Assembly (NCBI GenBank): GCA_963812915.1
Contig: CAWEXB010000002.1
Location: 89,056 to 153,055, forward strand
From: JACVRW01 sp963812915
GTDB lineage: Bacteria > Actinomycetota > Thermoleophilia > Solirubrobacterales > Thermoleophilaceae
Direction: 5' to 3'
DNA length: 64,000 nucleotides
Below, piece after piece: positions 8,354 through 16,843 of the stretch. Both the position numbers and the translations under genes were made by a program. The notes beneath the pieces were generated by a model, which had not been told where the DNA came from, made no database searches, and was given only the letters and a program-made list of their open reading frames with translations. Each line of letters opens with the position of its first letter. Position 1 is the stretch's first letter.

Positions 8354-10240
8354 CTATACCGTCGTGATTCGTGGCGCGCGCACGGCCTCCGCCGGCGGGG
8401 CGATCCGGGACACGGATACGACCACCAGCGCCGCGACGATCGCGCCCGCAACCGCGCCGCGAGCCTGCTCGAGCGCCACGTCGGCGGCCAGCACGTCGCC
8501 CAGCGCGACTTGCGCCGCGATCAGCCCCGCCGTCCAGAGGCCGGCGCCGATCAGGTCCAGGGCGATCCAGCGACCGCGAACCGCGAGCGGCAGCAGCGCC
8601 GCGAAGGCCGCCCAGACGACCAGCGGCGCGAGCGCGGGGGTCGTGAGGAGCGGTTCGAGGGCGTTCGACGCGGCGCTGGTGAGCGAGCCCTCGAAATCGC
8701 CGCGCGGGAGCGTCCCGTCCGGCGCGCCGAACAGCAGCGCCTCGCCGCTGAGCGCCTCGCCGAGGACGAGCCAGAGGAAGCCGGCGGCGGCCAGGCCGGC
8801 CCTGCGCCAGGCGGTCGGCGCCAGCGCCGCGACCCCGACGAAGGCCGGCGCGAGCGCGATCGTGCCGAGCAGCGGCGCGAGCACCGGCAGCGACCAAAGG
8901 AGCCCGGCGCGGGGCAGCAGGAACGGAACCGGAGCCACCGCCACCGCAACTACGAGCGCCGTGCCCTGGCGGTCGGCCTCCGGCGAGGCGAGCCAGACAC
9001 ATACCCCGGCCGCGGCGAGCAGCCAGCCGATCCGCGGAAGCAGGGCGATGGCGAGCGCCGCGAGGCCGGCCGCCGCCGGCGCCGAGAAGGGCGGCTCGGG
9101 ACCGAGCGCCTCGAGGGCCGCAAGCACGAGCCCGCCGCCCAGGGCCCCGGCCCCCGCTCGACCGGCGAGCCGTAGCATCAGACTCCGCGGCGCGTCCGGA
9201 TCCGCTCGACCGAGCAGGCCATGCGGCCCCTCCTCCGACACGGCAGCGAGTCGGCGCCGGCGCAACAGGCCACGACGCCGCGTCGTGGGCAGGCCCACGC
9301 GGCGCAGCGTCGCCGGCTCCACGAGGCCACCCTCGTCGTCCAGCTCCGGCTCTGCGCTGCGCAAGGCGGCCCGCAGCGAACCCGGCTCCGGGCGCCGCCC
9401 CGGATCCGGATCGAGCGCCGCGTCGATCGTGTCGCACAGCTCGAGGGGAAGCTCCCTGCGGAGAGCCGCCAGCGAGGGCAGCGGACGGCCGAGCCGACGG
9501 GCGGTGGCGGCCGGGCCGCCCGCGCGCACCGGGTTCGTCCCGGTCCACGCCTCGTAGAGGGTCAGCGCGAGCGAGTAGACGTCGCAGGCAGGCGTGACGC
9601 GCTCGCCATCCGCCTGCTCGGGGGCCATGTACGCGAGCGTGCCGACCACGTCGCCGGTCCGTGTGATCGACTCACCGCTCACCACGTGAGCCACGCCGAA
9701 GTCGGTGAGCTTCGCGAAGCCCGCCCCCGCCGCCGGCTCGGCCACGACCATGACGTTCTGAGGCTTCACGTCGCGGTGAATGACGCCGCGAGCGTGAGCG
9801 TGCTCCAGGGCTTCGCAGAGCGCCTCGCCGATGCGGGCCACGTCCCGGTCGGAGATCGCCCCCGCCCTCAGCAGCTCGGCCAGGGTTCGGCCCCGAACCA
9901 GCTCTGAGACCAGGTAGACGTCGTGCGCGTCGGAGGCCAGCTCGTAGACACCCACTATCCCCGGGTGGTTGAGGCGCGCGGCCGCTCGAGCCTCGCGCTC
10001 CACTCGCTCTCCCATCCCCCGCTCGCGCGGGATCGCCTTGACCGCGACCTCACGCTCGAGCTTCTCGTCCCAGCCCAGCCAGACGATGCCGAACCCGCCG
10101 GCGCCCAAGCGGCGCTCGAGCCGGTAGCGGTCGAGCACCAGCTGCGGGTCAGATGCTCCGGACAGCGCTTCGGTAGGGTCCGGGCTGCCGAGCGGCAGGG
10201 TGCCGAGCTCCTCGTCGAGGCTGCTGTCGAAGCGTTTCAT
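8354..10240 (-). CDS. Ser/Thr protein kinase with polytopic membrane C-terminal half
   Basis: 628-residue Hanks-type kinase. The catalytic domain (about residues 37-300) has GAGGFGIVWLG, VAVKAI, HRDVKPQN, DFGVAH and APEQ, so it should be active. Instead of one helix and a sensor domain, the C-terminal half (about 350-620) holds roughly ten hydrophobic segments and almost no extracellular loops of size. Position at the 5' end of the fhaA-fhaB-pstP-ftsW-pbpA-pknB-ddl cluster suggests it shares targets with PknB. What the membrane part senses is unknown. Confidence 0.9.
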   Translation of the reverse strand: MKRFDSSLDEELGTLPLGSPDPTEALSGASDPQLVLDRYRLERRLGAGGFGIVWLGWDEKLEREVAVKAIPRERGMGERVEREARAAARLNHPGIVGVYELASDAHDVYLVSELVRGRTLAELLRAGAISDRDVARIGEALCEALEHAHARGVIHRDVKPQNVMVVAEPAAGAGFAKLTDFGVAHVVSGESITRTGDVVGTLAYMAPEQADGERVTPACDVYSLALTLYEAWTGTNPVRAGGPAATARRLGRPLPSLAALRRELPLELCDTIDAALDPDPGRRPEPGSLRAALRSAEPELDDEGGLVEPATLRRVGLPTTRRRGLLRRRRLAAVSEEGPHGLLGRADPDAPRSLMLRLAGRAGAGALGGGLVLAALEALGPEPPFSAPAAAGLAALAIALLPRIGWLLAAAGVCVWLASPEADRQGTALVVAVAVAPVPFLLPRAGLLWSLPVLAPLLGTIALAPAFVGVAALAPTAWRRAGLAAAGFLWLVLGEALSGEALLFGAPDGTLPRGDFEGSLTSAASNALEPLLTTPALAPLVVWAAFAALLPLAVRGRWIALDLIGAGLWTAGLIAAQVALGDVLAADVALEQARGAVAGAIVAALVVVSVSRIAPPAEAVRAPRITTV

Positions 10241-10342
10241 CCCACGTTTCGTGTTCGGTCTGCGGAGAGAGCGTCCTGCCGCCCCTTCATACTCTCAACC
10301 CGAAGCGCCATAGGCGCCTTCGGAGCGCTAGGAGCGATTCTG

Positions 10343-11425
10343 CTGTCCTTCCTCGACGAACCGGACGAGCCCGTACGCCGCCGCAGACGGCGGCCGCCAG
10401 GTGGTCCGTCAACGGACCGCCAGACGCTGGTCGTCCGGAGGACCATAGCCATCGTCGCCGGGCTGATCGTGCTGATCCTGCTCGTGCTGGCGGTGAGAGG
10501 CTGCCTCAACGCCCGCAAGGAATCGGCGATGGAGGACTACGTCACGGGCGCAAACGCGCTGGTCAGCGAGTCCAACGCGGAGAGCCGTGCGGTTTTCCGC
10601 GTGCTCCGGGGGCCGGGCGGCCAGGACCAGGCGGTGAACACCGAGACCGCTCTGAACGGACAGCGCGTCGCGTCGAGCGGCCTGGTGGACCGCGCCGACG
10701 ACCTCGACGTCCCGGACGAGCTGTCGACGGCGCAGGACTACCTGCTCGAGACGCTCGAGCTGCGGCGCGACGGAATCGCCGGGGTGGCCGACGCCATACC
10801 GCAGGCGCTCGCGGACCAGGAACGGCGCCAGAGCACGCAACGCGTCTCTCAGATGATGCGGGTCTTCTCTGCGAGCGACGTGATCTATTTCAGGCGCTAC
10901 GTTCCCAACCTCACGAGCGCGCTCGAGGACGAGGACGTCAACGCCGACAACCCGGTTCAGAGCTCGTTCCTTCCGGACACCCAGTGGCTCGACCCGGCCT
11001 TCGTCGCCGACCAGGTGGCCGGCATCCGCAGCGGGGACGCCGGCGACCAGGCGGCGGCGCCGGGCCTGCACGGAAACGGCCTGGGGACCGTCACGCTGGG
11101 CGGCGTCGCTCTCATCCCGGGGGCCTCCGCCACCGTCCAGATTACGAACGATCTCGCCTTCGAGGTTCAGGTCGCAAACCAGGGCGAGAACACCGAAACG
11201 GACGTGACCGTGCGCGCGACGGTTGGGGAGGGAGGCGACGCAATCGAGCTGGAGGAGCAGCTCGACACGATCGCGGCGGGGGAGACCAAGGCGGTCGCGA
11301 TCCCCCTCGACCAGCAGCCTCCCACGGGGCAGAACGTCCCGATCACGGTCGAGGTGGAGCCGGTGCCGGGCGAAGACATGACCGACAACAACTCCGGCGA
11401 CTTTTCGGTGATCTTCACTCAGTAG
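10343..11425 (+). CDS. Single-pass membrane protein with extracellular C-terminal domain, unknown function
   Basis: About 360 residues: a basic N terminus rich in arginine, one membrane helix (about residues 34-53), a helical extracellular segment and a C-terminal beta-rich part with a CARDB-like look (VANQGENTETDVTV, then PVPGEDMTDNNSGDFSV, typical of bacterial adhesion/sorting-type repeats). The frame is certain but no ATG, GTG or TTG lies upstream of the helix. AGGAG at 10330-10334 is 8 bases before a CTG at 10343, which I take as the start; ATT at 10337 or CTG at 10340 are alternatives. Divergent from the kinase gene. Confidence 0.75.
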   Translation: MSFLDEPDEPVRRRRRRPPGGPSTDRQTLVVRRTIAIVAGLIVLILLVLAVRGCLNARKESAMEDYVTGANALVSESNAESRAVFRVLRGPGGQDQAVNTETALNGQRVASSGLVDRADDLDVPDELSTAQDYLLETLELRRDGIAGVADAIPQALADQERRQSTQRVSQMMRVFSASDVIYFRRYVPNLTSALEDEDVNADNPVQSSFLPDTQWLDPAFVADQVAGIRSGDAGDQAAAPGLHGNGLGTVTLGGVALIPGASATVQITNDLAFEVQVANQGENTETDVTVRATVGEGGDAIELEEQLDTIAAGETKAVAIPLDQQPPTGQNVPITVEVEPVPGEDMTDNNSGDFSVIFTQ

Positions 11426-11445
11426 TGCCGCAGCACCGCCGTCGA

Positions 11446-11451
11446 TACCCT
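11446..11451 (+). promoter_or_regulatory. TACCCT -10-like box, probable leaderless start
   Basis: TACCCT ends 8 bases before the GTG of the DUF4446 gene. No Shine-Dalgarno is visible, so transcription probably begins at or next to the start codon. No clear -35 box. Confidence 0.35.
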
Positions 11452-11459
11452 GAGCCGCC

Positions 11460-11969
11460 GTGGATGAGCTGAGCTCGACGGAGGGGATCGTCGCGCTCGC
11501 CGCGGCGGGCGCCGCGGCGCTTGCGCTCATCTGGCTGATCGTCGTGAGCGTGAAGCTGCGCCGGTTGCGAGCGGCGCAGCGCAGGGTGCTCGGCGCCGCG
11601 AATACCGACCTGGTTGGCCATGCCGCAACCCTTCAGGAGGCCTTTGTGCAGCTGCGCGACTGGGTGGAGGAGACCGCCTCCGGGCTCGACGAGCGCATGC
11701 GCGCGGCCGAGCACCGCATCGACGGCTGCGTCGCCTACACCTCACTCGTGCGCTACGACGCCTACGACGAGATGTCCGGGATGCAGTCGAGCAGCGTCGC
11801 CCTGCTGGATTCGCACCGCACCGGCGTCGTCGTCTCGTCGATCCTGCACCGCGACCAGGCGCGCGTTTACGTGAAGCCGGTGCGCGCGGGCGCCTCCGAG
11901 ATCGAGCTCTCTCCGGAGGAACAGGAGGCGATCGAGACGGCCGTGACCGGCTCGCCCGCCGGCGCCTGA
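11460..11969 (+). CDS. DUF4446-like membrane-anchored protein
   Basis: 169 residues: one N-terminal helix (about 8-32), a charged helical segment (about 35-80), then a compact domain with GCVAYTSLVRYDAYDEMSG, SSVALLDSH and HRDQARVYVKPV. These match my recollection of DUF4446, a conserved uncharacterised family often found near parB or serS in Gram-positives. Function unknown. GTG start at 11460 because the hydrophobic helix follows directly; TACCCT 8 bases upstream suggests a leaderless mRNA. The stop overlaps the pheA start (TGATG). Confidence 0.85.
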   Translation: MDELSSTEGIVALAAAGAAALALIWLIVVSVKLRRLRAAQRRVLGAANTDLVGHAATLQEAFVQLRDWVEETASGLDERMRAAEHRIDGCVAYTSLVRYDAYDEMSGMQSSSVALLDSHRTGVVVSSILHRDQARVYVKPVRAGASEIELSPEEQEAIETAVTGSPAGA

Positions 11970-12871
11970 TGCGGGTGGCCTATCTCGGTCCCGCGGGGAC
12001 CTATAGCGAGGAGGCCCTGCGGGCGTCCGCCCCCAGCGGCGTCGAGGAGGTGCCGTACCCGACGATCCATGGGGCCGTCATGGCGGTGGAGCAGGGCGCC
12101 GTTGAGCGCGCGGTCGTCCCGATCGAGAACGCGCTGGAGGGGGCGGTGGCCATCACGCTCGACACTCTGGCCCTCGAGGCCACCGGGGTCCGCATCGCGG
12201 CCGAGGTGGTCCACCCCATCCATCACTGCGTCGTCGCCGCCGGCGAGCTCGAGCTGCACGAGGTCACCCGCATCGTCTCCCACCCGCAGGCCACGGCCCA
12301 ATGTGAGCGCTTCCTGCGCCGGCGCCTGCCGCACGCGGAGCGCGTGATGTCCCCGTCGACGGCCGAGGCGGTGCTATCGATCCGGGGCGCGCGCGAGCCC
12401 GCCGTCGCGCTTGGCTCGCGGCTCGCCGCGCAGCTCTACGACTGCGTCGTTCTCGCCTACGACGTCGAGGACCATCCCGACAACGCCACCCGCTTCGTTT
12501 GGCTCGCGGCGGTCGACGCGGTCGGCGACCCGGGACCCGAGGCCAAGACCTCGATCGTGTTCTGGGGCGGCGGCGACCAGTCGCCGGGCTGGCTCGTGGA
12601 CGTACTCCGCGAGTTCTCGGATCGCGGCGTGAACCTCACCCGCATCGAATCCCGCCCGCGCCGGGTTCGGCTCGGTCACTACATGTTCTTCGCCGACCTC
12701 GAGGGCGCCGCGACCCGGCCGCCGGTCAGCGAGGCGCTGGGGTCGCTTCGCGGCCGCGTCGAGGAGATTCGGATTCTCGGCTCGTACGGGTCTGTCGGCG
12801 GGGGTGCTGGCTACACTGGTCGCCACCATGGCGGTGCGGGTGGACCTGACCATCGCAGCCGAGGCGGGTGA
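11969..12871 (+). CDS. pheA: Prephenate dehydratase
   Basis: Converts prephenate to phenylpyruvate in phenylalanine synthesis. Catalytic domain at residues 1-180: YLGPAGTYSEEA, VVPIENALEGAV, the region SHPQATAQCE, and NATRFVWLA with the conserved TRF. A C-terminal ACT domain (about 190-275) with GVNLTRIESRPRR is the phenylalanine-sensing regulatory part, so feedback inhibition is expected. Length (300) is normal. The last 25 residues after ILGSY are glycine-rich and overlap the next gene's start region. Confidence 0.95.
   Translation: MRVAYLGPAGTYSEEALRASAPSGVEEVPYPTIHGAVMAVEQGAVERAVVPIENALEGAVAITLDTLALEATGVRIAAEVVHPIHHCVVAAGELELHEVTRIVSHPQATAQCERFLRRRLPHAERVMSPSTAEAVLSIRGAREPAVALGSRLAAQLYDCVVLAYDVEDHPDNATRFVWLAAVDAVGDPGPEAKTSIVFWGGGDQSPGWLVDVLREFSDRGVNLTRIESRPRRVRLGHYMFFADLEGAATRPPVSEALGSLRGRVEEIRILGSYGSVGGGAGYTGRHHGGAGGPDHRSRGG
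12812..12817 (+). promoter_or_regulatory. TACACT -10-like box before the HNH gene
   Basis: TACACT ends 10 bases before ATG 12828, inside the 3' end of pheA. It may give the nuclease gene its own promoter with a very short or absent leader. No -35 box recognised. Confidence 0.35.
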
Positions 12872-13439
12872 CTCGGAACCAGGCCCTGCCGCCGCGCTGC
12901 CCGGGGCCGGCCGGGTTGCGCAGCGGGGAGGTTCGTCCGGCCGAGTCCTCGTGCTGAACGCCTCATACGAGCCGATCAACGTCTGCACGGTCCGTCGCGC
13001 CGCCGTCCTGCTCCTGAAGAACCGCGCCGAGATCCTCGAGAAGGGTGATTGGCCGCTGCACGCCGAGTCGATCACGCTCTCGCGGCCCGTGGTAATCCGG
13101 CTGCTCGCCTACGTGCGCATCCCGCGCGACGCCCACCGCCGCAAGATCACCCGTCGCGCCGTGTTCGCGCGCGATCGCTGGACCTGCCAGTACTGCGGTC
13201 ACGAGCGGGGCAGCCTGACCGTCGACCACGTCGTCCCCCGCTCCAAGGGCGGCGCATCGACCTGGGACAACATCGTGACCTGCTGCGCGCCGTGCAACCG
13301 GCGCAAGGGCGACCGCCTCCCGAGGCAGGTGAACATGCTTCCCGTGCGCACGCCGAGGGCGCCCAACCCCACCATCTTCATCCACGTGGCGACACCCAGC
13401 ATCCCCGCTGCGTGGGAGCAGTACCTCGTGGCCGCGTAG
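12828..13439 (+). CDS. HNH endonuclease family protein
   Basis: About 203 residues. The conserved core begins at RVLVLNASYEPINV (near residue 38) and ends with an HNH/zinc domain: CQYCGHERGSLTVDHVVPRS, WDNIVTCCAPCNRRKGD, giving two CxxC zinc pairs and the catalytic histidine. This chromosomally conserved family is common in Actinobacteria and cyanobacteria; the biological substrate is not established, and it is not linked here to any restriction or phage gene. The ATG at 12828 overlaps the pheA end by 44 bases; a shorter start is possible since the first 37 residues are low-complexity. Confidence 0.88.
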   Translation: MAVRVDLTIAAEAGDSEPGPAAALPGAGRVAQRGGSSGRVLVLNASYEPINVCTVRRAAVLLLKNRAEILEKGDWPLHAESITLSRPVVIRLLAYVRIPRDAHRRKITRRAVFARDRWTCQYCGHERGSLTVDHVVPRSKGGASTWDNIVTCCAPCNRRKGDRLPRQVNMLPVRTPRAPNPTIFIHVATPSIPAAWEQYLVAA

Positions 13440-14044
13440 TGGTGCCGCCGGCGGAGCCCGACGACCCCGCGGCGCCCGACCGGCGCAACGCGCCGGGAGA
13501 CGCCGGCGGCGGCCCGGCGCCGGCCGACGGGGAGCAGAAGGACAAGCCGGGCGACGAGCCGGGCGGAGTGGAGGCCGCGGGCGAGAGTGCGGATGCCGGC
13601 GCGGAGACCCCCCAAGCGGAGGCCGGCGCAGGCGAGCGGGCGGCGACCGTCGACGACCTGCGGACCCTGAGGCGCTGGCTCCTGGTGGTCAGCGTGTGGG
13701 CGGTCGCGGCCACGGCAATCGCTGTGATCGCGCTGGTGGTCGCGAATCGCTTCGACGAGGACGAGCTGAACACCCGCACGGCCGACCAGATTCGTGACGT
13801 GCAGCGAAGCCTCGAAAACCGAATCGACGACCTCGAGTCGCGCATCGGCGAGCTGCCCACCGAGGAGGACATCTCGGATCTCGACAACCGTCTAGGAGAG
13901 GTCGAGGACCGCGTCGGCACGACGTCCGACCGGCTCGACCGTCTGGGCGCCCGGCTCGACGACCTCGACCAGCGAGTCGAGGAACTCGAGCAGACCGAGA
14001 CCACCACCACTCAGACCCAAACCGAGACGGAGACGAATCCCTAG
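13439..14044 (+). CDS. Membrane protein with disordered N terminus and coiled coil
   Basis: About 201 residues. The first 75 are proline/glycine/acidic and probably disordered; one membrane helix follows (WLLVVSVWAVAATAIAVIAL), then a long coiled coil with heptads of DDLESRIGEL and RLDRLGARLDDL type, and a threonine/glutamine tail. No family recognised. Start is GTG 13439, overlapping the TAG of the HNH gene; GTG 13442 is equally possible. A strong hairpin ends the gene 19 bases later. Confidence 0.7.
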   Translation: MVPPAEPDDPAAPDRRNAPGDAGGGPAPADGEQKDKPGDEPGGVEAAGESADAGAETPQAEAGAGERAATVDDLRTLRRWLLVVSVWAVAATAIAVIALVVANRFDEDELNTRTADQIRDVQRSLENRIDDLESRIGELPTEEDISDLDNRLGEVEDRVGTTSDRLDRLGARLDDLDQRVEELEQTETTTTQTQTETETNP

Positions 14045-14062
14045 CGGCGTCCCGCGAAAAGT

Positions 14063-14088
14063 GAGGGGCGCCCTCGCGGACGCCCCTC
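14063..14088. terminator. Bidirectional hairpin terminator
   Basis: GAGGGGCG (14063-14070) pairs with CGCCCCTC (14081-14088) around a 10-base loop. On the minus strand it is followed by ACTTTT, a better terminator tail than on the plus strand, so it probably ends gyrBA transcription and may also stop the plus-strand operon. Confidence 0.65.
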
Positions 14089-14204
14089 GTCGAGTTTGCT
14101 GAACGTTGTCGGCGGCACCTCAGGCGACCGGAGGGACCATTCCCGGCCAGGGCCAATCCGACGGTGTCTCGGGTGGACTCCGCTTGACGGGGTCCAGCTC
14201 CGGT

Positions 14205-14249
14205 CTAGCGGCCGGACACCTCCAGGGTCCCAAGAAATCTGTCAGTCAA
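14205..14249 (-). CDS. Candidate 14-residue micro-ORF with perfect Shine-Dalgarno
   Basis: AAAGGAGGTG at 14267-14258 is complementary to the 16S 3' end and is 8 bases from a TTG at 14249. The frame reads MTDRFLGTLEVSGR and stops at TAG 14207-14205. Codon 6 is CTT followed by G, the same arrangement as the apparent +1 shift sites in dnaA, dnaB and ftsW; a +1 shift there opens 36 more codons (GPWRCPAARPELDPV...) before a TGA. It lies between gyrA and a terminator. Could be a leader or regulatory ORF, or chance. Confidence 0.3.
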   Translation of the reverse strand: MTDRFLGTLEVSGR

Positions 14250-14315
14250 GCTCGGACCACCTCCTTTCCCTGGTACCGCTCAGTAAAGCAAACCGGGAGG
14301 CGGTATCGAAGCCGC

Positions 14316-16841
14316 CTACGTCGGAGCGCCGCCGTCGCCGTCCGCGGACAGGTCCCCCTGGACCTGCGCAGCGGTGTCGGTTGAGGCCTCCATCACGAGG
14401 GCCACGGCGCTGACGCGATCGTCCTCGCGCAGGTTCATCACCCGCACTCCCTGGGCCGGTCGGCCCTGCTTCGAGATGCCCCTGACGGCGGTTCGCTGGA
14501 CCATGCCGTTCTGCGAGATGAACACCAGGTCGTGGTGCTCGCGGACGATCAGCGCGCCGGCGAGGGCGCCCTTGCGCTCGGTCAGACCGATCGTCTTGAC
14601 GCCCATCGTGCCGCGGCCCTTCACGGGGTACTCCTCGATCGCGGTGCGCTTGCCGAAGCCGCCGTCGGTGATCACGAGCAGCTCGGTGTCGGGTCGGACC
14701 ACGTCCATGGCGAGCACGCGGTTGTCGCCGCGGTCGACGTTCATCCCCTTGACGCCGGCCGTGTCCCGACCCATTGGACGCACCTGGTCCTCGTTGAACC
14801 GCGCCGCCTGCCCGGAGCGGGAGACGATGATGATGTCGTCCTGACCGCTCGTTCGGCGTACGGCCACGAGCTCGTCGTCCTCGCGGATACTGATCGCGAT
14901 GATGCCGTCGGCCTTGATCGGGGTGTTGTAGGCACCGAACTCGGTCTTCTTGATCTGGCCCTTCCGCGTCGCGAAGACGAGGTACCGGCCCTCGTTGAAC
15001 TCGCGCGTCGCCTGGACCGCCTGAACGCGCTCGCCCTCGCGCAGCGGCAGGATGTTCACCAGCGCCCGGCCCTTGGCGGTACGCGAGGCCTCGGGCAGCT
15101 CATAGACCTTCTGGCGGTAGACCTTCCCGCGGTTGGTGAAGAACAGGAGGTAGTCGTGAGTCGAGCACACGAAGAGGTGCTCGATGTAGTCCTCGTCCTT
15201 CATGTCCATCCCCATCACCCCGACGCCGCCGCGCTTCTGCTGCCGGTACGTGGCAAGCGGGAGCGACTTGATGTAGCCCGAGTGAGTGATTGCGATGACC
15301 ATCTGCTGGTCGGCGATCAGGTCCTCGATGTCGATCTCGTCCTCGGAGTGGGTGATCTCGGTGCGCCGCTCGTCGCCGTAGCGCTCCTTGATCTCGAGGA
15401 GCTCCTCCTTGATCAGGCCCATGACCCGCGCCTCGTCGCCGAGGATCTCCCGCAGCTCCTTGATTCGCTCGAGCACGTCGGCGTGCTCCTGCCTGATCTC
15501 GTTCGTCTGGAGAGCCGTCAGGCGCTGCAGGCGAAGGTCGAGGATCGCCTGCGCCTGTACGCGGGACAGCTCGAAGCGCCCCATCAGCCCGTCGCGCGCC
15601 GTATCGGGATCGCGCGACCCTCGTATCAGCTCGATGACCTCGTCGATGTTCGCGATCGCGACGAGCAGGCCCTCGAGGATGTGGAGCCGCGCCTCCTTCT
15701 CGCGCAGCTCGTACTTGGTGCGCCGGACGACGACGTCGCGCTGATGGTCGACGTAGTTCTTGACGATCGGCAGCAGGCCGAGCGTGCGCGGCACGCCGTC
15801 GACCAGGGCCACCATGTTCACGCCGAAGGTCGTCTGAAGCGGAGTGTGCTTGTACAGCTTGTTGAGCACGACCTTCGGGATGGCGTCGCGCTTCAGCTCG
15901 ATCACGAGGCGGATTCCCGTGCGGTCGGACTCGTCGCGCAGGTCCGAGATCTCCTTGAGTCGCCCGTTTTGGACCTGCTCCGCGATCTTCTTGATCAGGC
16001 CGCTCTCGTCGCCCCGTCCGTCGCCCTTCGCGACCTGATAGGGCATCTCGGTGACGATGATCGCCTCCTTGCCCTGGCGCAGCGGCTCGATGTGCGCTCG
16101 CCCGCGAATCACCACCCGCCCGCGGCCGGTCTCGTAGGCCTCGCGGATACCACCGCGCCCGACGATGATCCCGCCGGTCGGGAAGTCGGGTCCCTTGACG
16201 TGCTTCATCAGGCCCTTGACGTCGACGTCGGGGTCGTCGATGTAGGCGACCGCGGCGTCGATCGCCTCGCCCAGATTGTGCGGCGGAATGTTGGTGGCCA
16301 TCCCGACCGCGATTCCGGACGACCCATTGACGAGCAGATTCGGGAAGCGCGATGGGAGCACGAGCGGCTCCTGGCGCGATTCGTCGTAGTTCGGCCCGAA
16401 CTCGACGGTATCCGCGTCGATGTCGCGCAGCATCTCGGTCGCGAGGCGCGCGAGACGCGCCTCGCTGTACCTCATCGCCGCGGGCGGATCGTTGTCGATC
16501 GACCCGAAGTTGCCCTGCGGATCGATGAGCGGATAGCGCATCGCGAAGTCCTGGCCGAGGCGCACCAGCGCGTCGTAGATCGCGGCGTCGCCGTGAGGAT
16601 GGAACTGGCCCATCACGTCGCCAACCACGCGCGAGGACTTGCGGAACGGCCGGTTCGGCTGAAGACCGGCCTCGTGCATCGAGAACAGGACGCGCCGGTG
16701 GACCGGCTTGAGGCCGTCGCGCACGTCCGGCAGAGCCCGGCCCACGATCACGCTCATGGCGTAATCGAGATACGAGGAGCGCATCTCCTCCTCGAGGCCG
16801 CGTGGCTCGATGTTCCCGCCTGTCAGCTGATCGATGCTCAT
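14316..16841 (-). CDS. gyrA: DNA gyrase subunit A
   Basis: 841 residues, standard length. Breakage-reunion domain at the N terminus with GLKPVHRRVLFSM, the quinolone-region stretch HPHGDAAIYDALVRLGQDFA and the catalytic tyrosine in AAMRYSEARLA (the usual alignment position). C-terminal beta-pinwheel blades contain the gyrase box QKRGGVGV (variant of QRRGGKG). Forms A2B2 with GyrB, encoded two bases upstream, to introduce negative supercoils. In the canonical origin-proximal position. Confidence 0.97.
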   Translation of the reverse strand: MSIDQLTGGNIEPRGLEEEMRSSYLDYAMSVIVGRALPDVRDGLKPVHRRVLFSMHEAGLQPNRPFRKSSRVVGDVMGQFHPHGDAAIYDALVRLGQDFAMRYPLIDPQGNFGSIDNDPPAAMRYSEARLARLATEMLRDIDADTVEFGPNYDESRQEPLVLPSRFPNLLVNGSSGIAVGMATNIPPHNLGEAIDAAVAYIDDPDVDVKGLMKHVKGPDFPTGGIIVGRGGIREAYETGRGRVVIRGRAHIEPLRQGKEAIIVTEMPYQVAKGDGRGDESGLIKKIAEQVQNGRLKEISDLRDESDRTGIRLVIELKRDAIPKVVLNKLYKHTPLQTTFGVNMVALVDGVPRTLGLLPIVKNYVDHQRDVVVRRTKYELREKEARLHILEGLLVAIANIDEVIELIRGSRDPDTARDGLMGRFELSRVQAQAILDLRLQRLTALQTNEIRQEHADVLERIKELREILGDEARVMGLIKEELLEIKERYGDERRTEITHSEDEIDIEDLIADQQMVIAITHSGYIKSLPLATYRQQKRGGVGVMGMDMKDEDYIEHLFVCSTHDYLLFFTNRGKVYRQKVYELPEASRTAKGRALVNILPLREGERVQAVQATREFNEGRYLVFATRKGQIKKTEFGAYNTPIKADGIIAISIREDDELVAVRRTSGQDDIIIVSRSGQAARFNEDQVRPMGRDTAGVKGMNVDRGDNRVLAMDVVRPDTELLVITDGGFGKRTAIEEYPVKGRGTMGVKTIGLTERKGALAGALIVREHHDLVFISQNGMVQRTAVRGISKQGRPAQGVRVMNLREDDRVSAVALVMEASTDTAAQVQGDLSADGDGGAPT

Positions 16842-16843
16842 GG

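Larger units (their letters stand above)
14045..14315. other. 271-base spacer between convergent genes
   Basis: The spacer holds a bidirectional terminator (14063-14088) and, on the minus strand just after gyrA, a perfect Shine-Dalgarno (AAAGGAGGTG, 14267-14258) followed by a small ORF. On the plus strand the same bases resemble the 3' end of 16S rRNA, which is expected of any perfect Shine-Dalgarno. The stretch 14089-14204 shows no further feature, apart from a 36-codon minus-strand frame reachable from the small ORF by a +1 shift. Confidence 0.6.

Noticed and set aside
14251..14270. Fragment of the 16S rRNA 3' end on the plus strand
   Set aside because: Similarity is confined to the Shine-Dalgarno complement itself; no flanking rRNA sequence. 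It is better read as a ribosome-binding site on the minus strand.
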